Origin: Coprovicinus avistercoris
GTDB lineage: Bacteria; Actinomycetota; Coriobacteriia; Coriobacteriales; Atopobiaceae
Assembly (NCBI GenBank): GCA_018714895.1
Contig: DVMQ01000002.1
Coordinates: forward strand, 1-57,506
Length of the DNA: 57,506 nucleotides
Reading direction: 5' to 3'
Within the stretch, counting starts at the first letter, position 1, and the number at the start of each line of letters is the position of its first letter. The notes beneath the pieces were generated by a model. It worked only from the letters and a program-made list of their open reading frames with translations. It was not told where the DNA came from and did no database searches. A program made the position numbers and the translations under genes. Below are positions 35,109-43,708 of this stretch, piece by piece.

Positions 35109-35654
35109 ATGGCAAGAAGTACCTTCGCTCAAAAGTATTGCGAGAAGCTTTTTCCTCATGCAACACGTGAGCCCGTTGCCTATCTTGGGCTCGGACGTGT
35201 TTATCCGTTTTTTGCGGCGCTCAATCAGGTATTTGAGAAGCACAATATTGAGCTTCCTCTTTCTGAACAGGCAACAACAACGCCGTAGACTCGTTTAGCC
35301 GCTGGCAACGCTGTTCAAATTGCGTATTTTGGTGAAGGCATGCGTGAGAGCTGGAAGCAAGGTCCCCAGGAACGCGCTCATATCAATCGCAGGCTTGCGG
35401 ATAATTGCTTTGGCGATTATTACACGCGCACCGGTCTTTCCGATAAAGACCGCGAGATGATTACCTTTTGCTATATTGCAGCACAAGGTGGGTGCGAGCC
35501 GCAGCTCACAGCACATGCTTCTGGCAATATGAACCTCGGAAACGATAAAGATTTTCTCTATCGGGTTGTTTCAAATATGCTGCCGTACATTGGCTATCCA
35601 AGAAGCCTTAATGCCTTAACTTGTATAGATAACGCAGCAGATCAACGGGCGTAA
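35109..35654 (+). pseudogene. Carboxymuconolactone decarboxylase-family gene with an in-frame amber stop
   Basis: One frame runs 182 codons from ATG 35109 to TAA 35652-35654 except for TAG at 35286-35288, after codon 59. Both sides read as one protein of the CMD/AhpD-like family: LFPHATREPVAYLGLGRVYPF before, and RTGLSDKDREMITFCYIAAQGGCEPQLTAHASGNMNLG after. There is no frame change, so only one codon is wrong for a full-length product (TAG could come from CAG by one change). The usual redox Cys pair is reduced to a single CEPQ position. It is either a recent pseudogene, an error, or read through. Confidence 0.75.
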
Positions 35655-35721
35655 TATAGCAATATAAAGCAAGGCGTGGCAGAGCATTTTCATGCATGCA
35701 GTGGGTAGAGAGGAGCGAGCG

Positions 35722-36816
35722 ATGAAACTCGGTTTTGGTCTCATGCGGTTGCCTAAGCAAGATGATGTAATCGATATCGAACAAACAGCTCGTATGGTCG
35801 ATATGTTTCTTGAAGCGGGTGGCACCTACTTCGACACTGCATATGTATACGAAGGGTCAGAAGAAGCTACTGCCAAAGCATTGGTTGAGCGCCATCCGCG
35901 TGACTCCTACACGCTTGCAACAAAGTTGAATGCCCATTTAATGGCTCCTACACGAGAGGCAGCTCAGAAGCAATTTGAAACCTCGCTTGCGCGTACAGGA
36001 GCGGGGTATTTCGACTATTACCTGCTTCATGCCCTCATGGACAATACCTATGAACAATATGATGAGTGGGGCCTGTGGGATTATGTCGCCGAGAAAAAGC
36101 GTAAAGGCCTTATTCGTAATATGGGATTCTCGTTCCATGGCGGGCCTCAACTTTTGGACGAAGTGCTCACTAAACATCCTGACGTTGACTTTGTGCAGCT
36201 GCAGCTCAACTATGCCGACTGGGATGACGCAAAGGTGCAGAGTCGCGAAAACTATGAAGTTGCTCGTGCGCATGAGAAAGAAATTGTTGTTATGGAACCC
36301 ATTAAGGGCGGCAGACTCGCAGAGCCTCCTGAGGAAGTGCGTACCCTTATGGATGCCTGTACTCCCGGAATGTCGTATGCTTCATGGGCAATTCGTTTTG
36401 TAGCGAGTTTGCCAGGTGTGTTTACCGTACTGTCCGGCATGTCAAACGTCGAACAAATGGCAGATAATCTCTCGTACATGCGCGATTTTGAACCGCTGAA
36501 CGAGGCTGAACGCGACGTTATTCTGCAGGCCCAGCGCATTATGGGAGAGTCCTCCACTATTCCCTGCACGGCATGTCACTATTGCACCAATGGATGCCCG
36601 CAGAACATTCCAATTCCTGAGATATTTGCAGCTGCCAATTTGCGTTTAGGCAATGGCCAGGCAGAAGAAGCACAGGCCGCCTACGATAAGGCTGTATCGG
36701 CGCCAGGTGCAGGTAAAGCATCTGAGTGTATCCAATGTGGGCAGTGCGAAGGTGCTTGTCCACAGCAATTAAGTGTTATTGACTATCTCCACATGTGTGC
36801 AGAGATGTTTGAATAA
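35722..36816 (+). CDS. Aldo/keto reductase with C-terminal ferredoxin domain
   Basis: A 364-residue protein: an aldo/keto reductase barrel (about 1-270) with catalytic Asp39, Tyr44, Lys68 and His103 in place. A C-terminal 2[4Fe-4S] region has CTACHYCTNGCP and CIQCGQCEGACP. This fusion is common in anaerobes; electrons could pass from ferredoxin to the barrel. ATG 35722 is preferred because GAGAGGAG precedes it; an upstream ATG at 35692 lacks one. The substrate is unknown. It follows the interrupted CMD gene by 67 bp and is closed by a terminator. Confidence 0.92.
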   Translation: MKLGFGLMRLPKQDDVIDIEQTARMVDMFLEAGGTYFDTAYVYEGSEEATAKALVERHPRDSYTLATKLNAHLMAPTREAAQKQFETSLARTGAGYFDYYLLHALMDNTYEQYDEWGLWDYVAEKKRKGLIRNMGFSFHGGPQLLDEVLTKHPDVDFVQLQLNYADWDDAKVQSRENYEVARAHEKEIVVMEPIKGGRLAEPPEEVRTLMDACTPGMSYASWAIRFVASLPGVFTVLSGMSNVEQMADNLSYMRDFEPLNEAERDVILQAQRIMGESSTIPCTACHYCTNGCPQNIPIPEIFAAANLRLGNGQAEEAQAAYDKAVSAPGAGKASECIQCGQCEGACPQQLSVIDYLHMCAEMFE

Positions 36817-36842
36817 GACAGGTTGTAAAGAGATGAAGTTGC

Positions 36843-36869
36843 AGCCCGGCATCTGTGGGATGCCGGGCT
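36843..36869. terminator. Terminator between aldo/keto reductase and the Trm9-like gene
   Basis: Perfect 11-bp arms AGCCCGGCATC and GATGCCGGGCT around TGTGG, followed by TTTATT on the plus strand. It is seven bases beyond the end of the minus-strand gene, so it may act on both. Confidence 0.88.
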
Positions 36870-36875
36870 TTATTA

Positions 36876-37709
36876 CTAAGAACGTTGGAGCACTACATAG
36901 CGGTTAAGTGTGCCTGAGGCACCATCTGCGGAGAAGCGATCGAGCTCTAGAGCGGAACTTCCAAGGCTCTCTACAAGAGCATCGATTTCATCCTCTTCGA
37001 AGCTATGACAATAGCGGAAACATTCACTTTCTTGCCATCCGAGCAAATAATCGCCGGGATCCAATGAAGTGGGATCATATCCAGGGAAAGGTGTGTGTTT
37101 GCGAGCCATCTCCATTGTCTTATGGGCGCGTTGAGCAAGACGAGCGTCATGCATAAACTGCCAGAATGAGAGCGCGATAACACCTCCCGGTTGCGCAGCG
37201 CTGACAAGTTCATGCATGAGGTCGACCCGCAGCGTATCTCCTGGAATATGGTGCATAAATCCAAAACAACAAACGATATTGGCTGGCTTGATGTCAGGAA
37301 GTTTAATGGCTCTATCTAAAGAAGAGCTTTTCTGCTTATTGGCAGCACTGTCCAATAGCGTGCCGATAATATCAAGGTAGGCGAGTGTTGCCTGGCTTGT
37401 GGGGTGTTGTTCTGAGAAATTTTCCTCAGCAAGCGTGGGCTCATTGTCTATGCCTTGGTAATGAAGACAAGCCTTTGGAAATCTGTGCTCGAGAAAGCTA
37501 AGAAGACGCGCATTTCCGCAGGCAACATCAGTAACTACCAGGGGTTTATTTCCCTTGAGGGTATCGGTGGGCATGAGTTGCTCTGCCAAATTTGTAACAT
37601 GTTCCCATCCTTGCCATGCACGGTGTCGAGTGGCCGAAAATGAGTGAGCATTTTCGTGATAAAAGCGTTTGTCGAGCTCAATGAGTTCGTGTGCGGTCTG
37701 GAGGTCCAT
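36876..37709 (-). CDS. Trm9/ALKBH8-like tRNA methyltransferase, divergent from Elp3
   Basis: A 277-residue SAM-dependent methyltransferase. The N-terminal FYHENAHSFSATRHRAWQGW (residues 17-36) matches the FSxTR-x-x-x-W start of Trm9/ALKBH8 methyltransferases. The SAM loop DVACGNARLL begins at Asp61; CCFGFMHHIPGDTLRVDLMHEL and PGGVIALSFWQF match the HH-x-RV-x-PGG-x-W block of that group. The C-terminal FRYCHSFEEDEIDALVE matches the usual RYYHxFxxxEL. Eukaryotic Trm9 methylates cm5U34 of tRNA, the product of Elongator. The neighbour on the other strand, 111 bp away, is Elp3, the catalytic subunit of Elongator. The role of converting cm5U to mcm5U is therefore strongly suggested but not shown. 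AAGGAAA precedes the start. Confidence 0.8.
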   Translation of the reverse strand: MDLQTAHELIELDKRFYHENAHSFSATRHRAWQGWEHVTNLAEQLMPTDTLKGNKPLVVTDVACGNARLLSFLEHRFPKACLHYQGIDNEPTLAEENFSEQHPTSQATLAYLDIIGTLLDSAANKQKSSSLDRAIKLPDIKPANIVCCFGFMHHIPGDTLRVDLMHELVSAAQPGGVIALSFWQFMHDARLAQRAHKTMEMARKHTPFPGYDPTSLDPGDYLLGWQESECFRYCHSFEEDEIDALVESLGSSALELDRFSADGASGTLNRYVVLQRS

Positions 37710-37808
37710 GTGTTTCCTTATTTCGAGCTACTCGTGGGCTGTGTGCTGCTTTCTTTGGAAGCTCATATTCTTGCAGAGCTGGTGTGCCATAGTTTGCAAT
37801 GTCTGCGT

Positions 37809-37814
37809 TAGAAT
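37809..37814 (+). promoter_or_regulatory. -10 element suggesting a leaderless elp3 mRNA
   Basis: TAGAAT ends six bases before the elp3 ATG (37821), and no Shine-Dalgarno sequence is seen. A start site about seven bases downstream would fall on or near the A of ATG, giving a leaderless message. No good -35 is found. Confidence 0.4.
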
Positions 37815-37820
37815 CGGGCT

Positions 37821-39626
37821 ATGGATGAGATTATTCAACAGATTGTAGAGCTGCTGCGGTGCGGTAAAGAGGTGGACGAGAATACACTCGTCAAGCTCAT
37901 GCATGCTGCGGCTCGTCGTACTGGTAAGGACAAAGGCGCCTTTGCCAAGCGCCGTTTATTGCCATACTATCATCGCGTCAAAAATGAGGATCCTGAGCTC
38001 TGGCAGAGCTGGCACATTACACCTGAGCTTGAACGGAACCTCCTTGCAGTTCTGCGTATGAAGCCACGTCGTTCTGCCTCCGGTGTGGCAACGATTACGG
38101 TAATCACGAAACCATGGCCTTGTTCTGGCTCATGCGTTTTTTGTCCGAGCGATGTTCGTTGTCCCAAGAGTTATCTTGCCGATGAGCCTGCCTGTGCTCG
38201 TGCCGTGAAGGCAAGTTTTAATCCCTATCGTCAAGTGGCTGCACGACTAACAGCTCTCCGACAAATGGGGCATGCAACAGACAAAATTGAGCTCATTGTG
38301 CTCGGTGGAACATGGAGCGATTATCCAGAGACCTATCAGCTCTGGTTTATGCGTGAACTCTTTCGCGCTCTCAACGATGAGGCGAGTGTGGACGCTCATA
38401 CGTTTGCCGCATTGACCAATGAGCCAGATGTAGATACCGCAGAAATTGCTGAGGTTCAGCGTGCGGTAAGTGCTGGTGAGCTTACCTATAACCAGGCGAT
38501 AGATCGTCTCTACCTGAGCAATCAAGCTTTTTGCGATGCAGCACAAGCACAGACTGCTACCTGGGCAGATCTTGAGTATGAACATACATGCAACGAGCAT
38601 GCACGCCACCGGGTGGTTGGGCTCGTAATAGAAACGCGTCCTGACGCTATAACACCCGAAGCTCTTGTTCGTATCCGTCGTATGGGTGCAACCAAAATCC
38701 AAATGGGAGTTCAGAGCACGCGGCAGGAGATTCTTAATGCCAACGGGCGCGGCATTCGTGTCGAGCAGATAGAGCGAGCATTTAACCTGTTGCGCTTATT
38801 TGGTTTTAAAGTACACGCTCACTTTATGGTCAATCTTCTCGGCGCAACACCCGAAGCCGATAAAGACGATTACGAGCACTTTGTGACCAATCAGGCATTT
38901 CTGCCAGACGAAATCAAACTCTATCCCTGTGCGCTTATCGAGAGTTCCCATCTCATGAGTCGTTGGCGCAAGGGTGACTGGAAGCCTTACTCAGAGGACG
39001 ATCTGGTAGATGTGCTTACGACAGACGTGCTTACAACACCTGTCTTTTGTCGCGTATCACGTATGATTCGAGACTTTTCTACCGGTGATATTGTGGCTGG
39101 TAACAAGAAGCCTAACCTGCGCCAGCTTGTAGAGCGTCGTGTTGCTGAGCGCTGTGCACATACAGGTGAACATGTGCGTGAGATTCGCTTCCGTGAGATT
39201 GCTACAAGCAAAGTGGATATGCATGAGCTTAAGTTGGCGGAAGTGAGCTACCAGACAAACGTGACGAATGAATACTTCCTGCAGTGGGTGACACCTCAGA
39301 ACCAGATTGTTGGGTTCTTACGTCTTTCTCTACCAAACCGCGAGGCTCTTGAGCAGCTTGCCCATGAGCAGAGCTTGTCGCCTGCACCTGAAGAAGCCAT
39401 GATTCGTGAGGTGCATGTGTACGGCACTGCTGAGCGAGTTGGTGAAGCGGGTACGACAGCTCAGCATCATGGCCTTGGACATAAGCTTATCGATCGTGCT
39501 TGCACGATTGCACGAGAGGCGGGCTATGAGCGTATCAATGTGATCAGTGCTATTGGCACGCGCGCATACTATCAGGAACTTGGTTTTTCAACTCATGGCC
39601 TTTATCAGCAAAAAGAGTTGAAATAA
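37821..39626 (+). CDS. elp3: Elp3: radical-SAM/acetyltransferase tRNA wobble-uridine enzyme
   Basis: A 601-residue Elp3 of the bacterial/archaeal lone type. The radical-SAM domain has Cys101, Cys105 and Cys108 in CSGSCVFCP, then DVRCPKSYLADEPA and IELIVLGGTWSDYP, as in the Dehalococcoides-type enzyme. The central part has LVIETRPDAI and RRMGATKIQMGVQSTRQEIL. A GNAT acetyltransferase domain at about 490-600 ends in MIREVHVYG, HHGLGHKLIDRA and TRAYYQELGF. Elp3 uses acetyl-CoA and SAM to make cm5U at tRNA position 34. No other Elongator subunit is encoded nearby, as expected for prokaryotic Elp3. It is divergent from a Trm9-like gene. Confidence 0.93.
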   Translation: MDEIIQQIVELLRCGKEVDENTLVKLMHAAARRTGKDKGAFAKRRLLPYYHRVKNEDPELWQSWHITPELERNLLAVLRMKPRRSASGVATITVITKPWPCSGSCVFCPSDVRCPKSYLADEPACARAVKASFNPYRQVAARLTALRQMGHATDKIELIVLGGTWSDYPETYQLWFMRELFRALNDEASVDAHTFAALTNEPDVDTAEIAEVQRAVSAGELTYNQAIDRLYLSNQAFCDAAQAQTATWADLEYEHTCNEHARHRVVGLVIETRPDAITPEALVRIRRMGATKIQMGVQSTRQEILNANGRGIRVEQIERAFNLLRLFGFKVHAHFMVNLLGATPEADKDDYEHFVTNQAFLPDEIKLYPCALIESSHLMSRWRKGDWKPYSEDDLVDVLTTDVLTTPVFCRVSRMIRDFSTGDIVAGNKKPNLRQLVERRVAERCAHTGEHVREIRFREIATSKVDMHELKLAEVSYQTNVTNEYFLQWVTPQNQIVGFLRLSLPNREALEQLAHEQSLSPAPEEAMIREVHVYGTAERVGEAGTTAQHHGLGHKLIDRACTIAREAGYERINVISAIGTRAYYQELGFSTHGLYQQKELK

Positions 39627-39708
39627 TTGACGAGATAACCTTGGAGCAGATACGAGCGGTGCGTCTGTAGATTCAGAAGGAAAGCCAAGTGGCGAGAGGA
39701 TGATCGTC

Positions 39709-40497
39709 ATGAGTATGGTTGAAATTGTATTTAGTCCGACGGGTGGAACAGAAAAAGTCGCAGATAAGCTTACCGCTCGTTTAGCAGAATGTTGTGATAT
39801 AGCAGACCGGCAAGTTGTTGATTTGGTAAATCCTGCTTTCAACGCTCATTTGGTTGAGATTTCCTCTGATGATGTGGTGGCTATTGCCGTGCCGTCGTTT
39901 GGTGGTCGCATGCCATCTACAGCGGCGGAGCGACTTTCTCAGATAAACGGCCATGGTGCGACCGCAATTCTCGTATGTGTGTACGGTAACCGTGCATTTG
40001 AAGATACGCTTGTTGAACTTGAAGATGTGGCGCACGGAGCTGGGTTTGTCGTTGTGGCGGCTGTGGCGGCGATTGCTGAGCATTCCATTGTTCGCTCTGT
40101 TGCTGCTGGACGACCTGATGCTGCTGATTTTGAAGAGCTCACATCCTTTGCCGATCGTATTGCTGAGCGCCTACAGATGTGTGCAACAGGAGAAGCTGTT
40201 GAGTCGCCTACAATCCCGGGTAACCGTCCTTATAAGGAGGCTGGCGGTTCCGGAATGGTGCCTAAGGCGAGCAAAGCATGTGTTAACTGCGGGATATGTG
40301 CCAAGGCATGTCCAGTACAAGCAATCGATGCTGAGGATTGTCACAAGGTCGACAGTGAACGCTGTATCTCGTGTATGCGCTGTGTTTCGGTGTGCCCACA
40401 CAATGCACGCGCAGTGAGCGCTGTCATGCTTGCGACGGTGAGCACTGTACTCAAGAAAGCTTGCGCTGATCGCAGAGAGAATGAGCTGTTCCTATAG
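39709..40497 (+). CDS. EFR1-type flavodoxin-ferredoxin fusion
   Basis: This encodes 262 residues. The N-terminal flavodoxin-like domain (about 1-150) has the FMN phosphate loop FSPTGGTEKVADKL. The C-terminal part holds two [4Fe-4S] motifs, CVNCGICAKACP and CISCMRCVSVCP, with a linker between. Such EFR1 proteins carry single electrons in anaerobes. ATG 39709 sits nine bases after GAGAGG; ATG 39700 and 39715 are alternatives. It follows elp3 by 82 bp on the same strand, but no functional link is evident. Confidence 0.88.
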   Translation: MSMVEIVFSPTGGTEKVADKLTARLAECCDIADRQVVDLVNPAFNAHLVEISSDDVVAIAVPSFGGRMPSTAAERLSQINGHGATAILVCVYGNRAFEDTLVELEDVAHGAGFVVVAAVAAIAEHSIVRSVAAGRPDAADFEELTSFADRIAERLQMCATGEAVESPTIPGNRPYKEAGGSGMVPKASKACVNCGICAKACPVQAIDAEDCHKVDSERCISCMRCVSVCPHNARAVSAVMLATVSTVLKKACADRRENELFL

Positions 40498-40581
40498 GGA
40501 CAGTTTTTCTGACTGTTATAAGGGATAGTTCAACAAGGCAGAAAGATTGATCGAGTGGTCGCATGGATGAAGGGCGGCACT

Positions 40582-41589
40582 ATGACAAAACTTTCTAAAA
40601 TGCTCCTGGGCGGTGAGCTGGATACTCAGGTTCTTGAAGGGGCTAAACAGGCAACATTTGTTGAAGTGGATAATCCTTTACGCCAGTATTCCATGTTCTT
40701 TCTGCGCCTTCTTGCTGCAACAGTTGTCGCAACTGCGGGGGTAGCAGCCGATTCATCAACCACAATCATTGGCGCTATGCTTATTGCTCCACTCATGTCT
40801 CCGATGTTGGGTGTGGCGCTTGCTACTGCGCTTGGACGAATGCGGGATCTTCTTCGCACCCTTGGTCTTACCTTGCTGGGCATGGGAATCGTTGTGTTGG
40901 TTTCTATAGGGGTAACTGCGATCATACCGGTTGCTGTTGATATGGATGCTAATACGCAAGTGCTGGCGCGTATCTCGCCTCGTCTCGTTGATTTGATAAT
41001 TGCGTTGGCAGCTGGGTTTATGGCAGCACTTGCTTCTATGCGAAGCGATATTCCTGATGCCTTACCAGGTGTTGCCATTTCGGCTTCTATCGTTCCGCCG
41101 CTTTGTGTAGTTGGAGCAAGTATTTATGAGGGAGCTCCAGAAGCGGCAATTGGTGCACTGTTGCTTTTTGTCGCCAACTTTATTGCAATTCAAGTTATGG
41201 GTGCTGTGGTGTATCTCCTTATGGGTCTTATCCCTCATAGCGAAGAAAAGCCAGTAAGTGATGCTCGCGCAGCATGGTATGCATTGGTGGCGATTGCTGC
41301 CATTGCGCTCGTTCTTTTCTTCATGGATGTAAGCATGGGTATTGTGCGTTCAGGCGAAATGGAAAGGCGTGCCCAGGATATAACGGCTTCCTGGGCGAAT
41401 AACGCGGGGTATCGGGTAACTTCACTTTCAGTTGATGATAACGAGCTGTATGTTCAAATTGCTGGTGTAGATAAGGAACCAGACGTGCATACCCTCGCTC
41501 AATCATTATCGGAAGCAAATGTTACCTATAAAGATGTATATGTTTCAGTAGTGGAAGAGCACAACGCGGCATTATCTACTGACAGCTAG
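40582..41589 (+). CDS. DUF389-family membrane protein
   Basis: A 335-residue protein of the DUF389 (TIGR00341) family, with about six or seven membrane spans in residues 45-270. The family segment SSTTIIGAMLIAPLMSPMLGVALATALG is seen near residue 62, and ALPGVAISASIVPPLCVVG follows further on. A soluble C-terminal domain of about 70 residues ends the protein. The function is unknown. AAGGGCGG lies before ATG 40582. Its 3' end overlaps the convergent flavodoxin gene by 14 bp. Confidence 0.87.
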   Translation: MTKLSKMLLGGELDTQVLEGAKQATFVEVDNPLRQYSMFFLRLLAATVVATAGVAADSSTTIIGAMLIAPLMSPMLGVALATALGRMRDLLRTLGLTLLGMGIVVLVSIGVTAIIPVAVDMDANTQVLARISPRLVDLIIALAAGFMAALASMRSDIPDALPGVAISASIVPPLCVVGASIYEGAPEAAIGALLLFVANFIAIQVMGAVVYLLMGLIPHSEEKPVSDARAAWYALVAIAAIALVLFFMDVSMGIVRSGEMERRAQDITASWANNAGYRVTSLSVDDNELYVQIAGVDKEPDVHTLAQSLSEANVTYKDVYVSVVEEHNAALSTDS

Positions 41590-42148
41590 ATCTCTCAGAT
41601 GAACACAGTTCCAGTGCCTTATGAGCAGCTGAGATAACCGAAGCAATATCTTGTGAGTTGGGATGTGATAACGCCTTGTCAAAGTTATCCAGCATCGCAC
41701 GTACACGCGAATTGTCTGGGTCCGCTTTGAGCATTTGCTCGTAACGGGTGCGTACGGAAGCTCCCATTTTGCCCTGGCACATGCGTTCTCCAAGCAGGGT
41801 AACAGTGTCAGGAGCATGTGATTTCACACGCCGTAAGATTTGGTTGAAATATTCTGCCGAGCCACCAAAACCGGCTGTGCCAAATAAAAACAGCTGCTGA
41901 TGGGTGAGATTGCTTAAGAACTGTGCTGCTTCGGTTGTGCAATCTCCTTTATCACACCAAAATCCAAAAAGGATTGCATCGGTATCAGCGAGAGCAGTGT
42001 TAGATATTGCAACAGAACCAGTGGCAGTATGTAGTGGGCCAGCATAGACAAGCTCTATGCCATCCACACTTGCAAGGTCCTGTGTAAGGGCCTCGCCTAA
42101 GGTCTGAGTGTTGCCGGTCTTACTATCCCAAATCACTGCACATTTCAT
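41576..42148 (-). CDS. Flavodoxin-family protein
   Basis: A 190-residue flavodoxin-like protein. It begins with the FMN phosphate loop WDSKTGNTQTLGEAL, and the middle has DAILFGFWCDKGDCTTEA and FLFGTAGFGGSAEYF. After the flavodoxin fold comes a helical C-terminus of about 50 residues. ATG 42148 gives the flavodoxin start right before the loop; the frame continues upstream to 42319 without a ribosome site. An electron carrier role is likely; the partner is unknown. Confidence 0.8.
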   Translation of the reverse strand: MKCAVIWDSKTGNTQTLGEALTQDLASVDGIELVYAGPLHTATGSVAISNTALADTDAILFGFWCDKGDCTTEAAQFLSNLTHQQLFLFGTAGFGGSAEYFNQILRRVKSHAPDTVTLLGERMCQGKMGASVRTRYEQMLKADPDNSRVRAMLDNFDKALSHPNSQDIASVISAAHKALELCSSERSSCQ

Positions 42149-42553
42149 AGTACTCACCAGTTTCTTATGTAATACGTGAGGGTGGGCTTTCTCAATTACA
42201 AAGGAGCTTCTACCCATCGTAGGAGCTGTAATGTATCCATATTTTGCCCTACTCACTCTAAGGCGCAATTTCGTAGATCCAGTACTAATCAAAGTTGAAG
42301 TGGTATCGCGTTGAGCCAAAAGCCTGACGTTCTGGGGTATACAAAAACCATTTCAGACTAAACTCAAAGTCGAGGAAAGTGTTGGTGGTCACTGAGATCT
42401 TATACCTGGTGGTTTCATACTTCAGAGATTGGGAGAATAACGATGGATGAATTTGAGAAGCGAAATGATTCAGAAGAACAAACATCTTCATACTCTAAAG
42501 ACACTGTGAACGATCCCATTGCTTCAACGGAAGGTCAAACTTTAGATGAAAGC

Positions 42554-42560
42554 GGGGGGG
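42554..42560 (+). repeat. G7 homopolymer inside the coding frame
   Basis: Seven consecutive G. The reading frame before it leads to a stop 27 bases later, while the frame after it is open with 8 or 5 G. Homopolymer slippage or a sequencing miscall would explain it. Confidence 0.85.
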
Positions 42561-42709
42561 TTCATCCTCGGCTGATGAGGAAATAGCCGATCAAGCCACT
42601 TTTCCCAACGAAGTAACAACAGAACCCGTAGATGAAGGTTCATCAGAGACTGAAGATTCCAACCAAGATAAAACTCAAGTTATTGCGTCACCAGTTTCGT
42701 CTGAAGAGG

Positions 42710-42741
42710 CATCGTCAGACAATATCATCGTCAGACAATAT
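42710..42741 (+). repeat. Exact 16-bp tandem duplication inside the coding frame
   Basis: The 16-base unit CATCGTCAGACAATAT occurs twice in a row. One copy would keep the frame open (ASSDNINPQDEEPN); two copies shift it and create TAA right after. Confidence 0.95.
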
Positions 42742-43708
42742 TAATCCTCAAGATGAAGAACCAAACAAAAGCTCTGGAAGTAAGAATCATTCCAAGCTAT
42801 TGAAAAAAGTGCTTATAGGTGTTGTAGCGGCGGCGATTGTAATCGCGGTAGTTTCAGTTTGTGTATACCTCTTTTATCATGACTGGTCTCCAGCTACGTG
42901 CACAAGCCCACAAGTATGTTCAATTTGCGGCGCTACGCAGGGTGAAGCTTTAGGGCATGATTGGGAAAAAGCTACCTGCGAATCTCCACGTACATGCACG
43001 AGATGCGGTGAAGAAGACGGAGATCCCCTGGGGCATGACTGGGGTGAATGGGCAACTGATAAGGAATCAACCTGTACAGTTGCAGGAAGTAAACATCGGA
43101 CGTGCGATCGTTGTGGAGAAACAGAGCAGCGGTCTCTGCCCTTAGCTGAACATCAACCGGGTGATTGGGAAGTAGTAACCGAAGCTACGGTCGACGCAAG
43201 TGGAAATGCTGTTCCAGGTGAACGGGTGCGTAAATGTAAAGTGTGCGGCGAAGAGTTAGAGTCCGAGGAAATAGTACTTTCTGCCGAGGAAATTGCAGCG
43301 CAATATAAGTCGTCTTGCACTGCTCTTACATATGAACAGGTTGCACGAGATCCCGATGCCTATGAGGGAACAAAAGCTGTATTTACCGGAGAGGTAATTC
43401 AGGTCATGCAGGATGGTACTTATTACACGCTTCGTGTAAACGTAACACCCGCGTCATGGGGTGGCTATACCGACACAATTATGGTTGGCTATGATGCTTC
43501 TGCTGGAGATTCCCGCATACTTGAAGACGATGTCATTACCTTCTATGGCACTATGGCTGGCCTCTATTCCTATGAATCAGTCATGGGTGCAGAAATAACG
43601 GTTCCGCTTATGTTCGCCGAATATATCGACAGGTAAGACGATTTATTAAGTATCGTAGAACCCCAGATAAATCAGAACGCTTAGAAGCTGCTTATAAGGA
43701 GGCTAGCT

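Larger units (their letters stand above)
42443..43636 (+). pseudogene. Zinc-ribbon membrane protein gene with two frame breaks (possibly switchable)
   Basis: Three frames join into one protein. The first starts at ATG 42443 after GGGAG and is acidic and Ser-rich. The second continues from the G7 tract at 42554-42560 (text like SSSADEEIADQATF). The third starts at the 16-bp duplication 42710-42741 and runs to TAA at 43634-43636. Downstream are one membrane span (VLIGVVAAAIVIAVVSVCVYLF) and four Cys-pair ribbons, two with GHDW (CSICGATQGEALGHDW and CTRCGEEDGDPLGHDW). A beta-rich C-terminal domain of about 110 residues ends the protein. Topology suggests the ribbons lie outside. I do not know the function. 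G8 or G5 would restore frame 1 to 2; removal of one copy of the duplication would restore frame 2 to 3. Confidence 0.7.
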
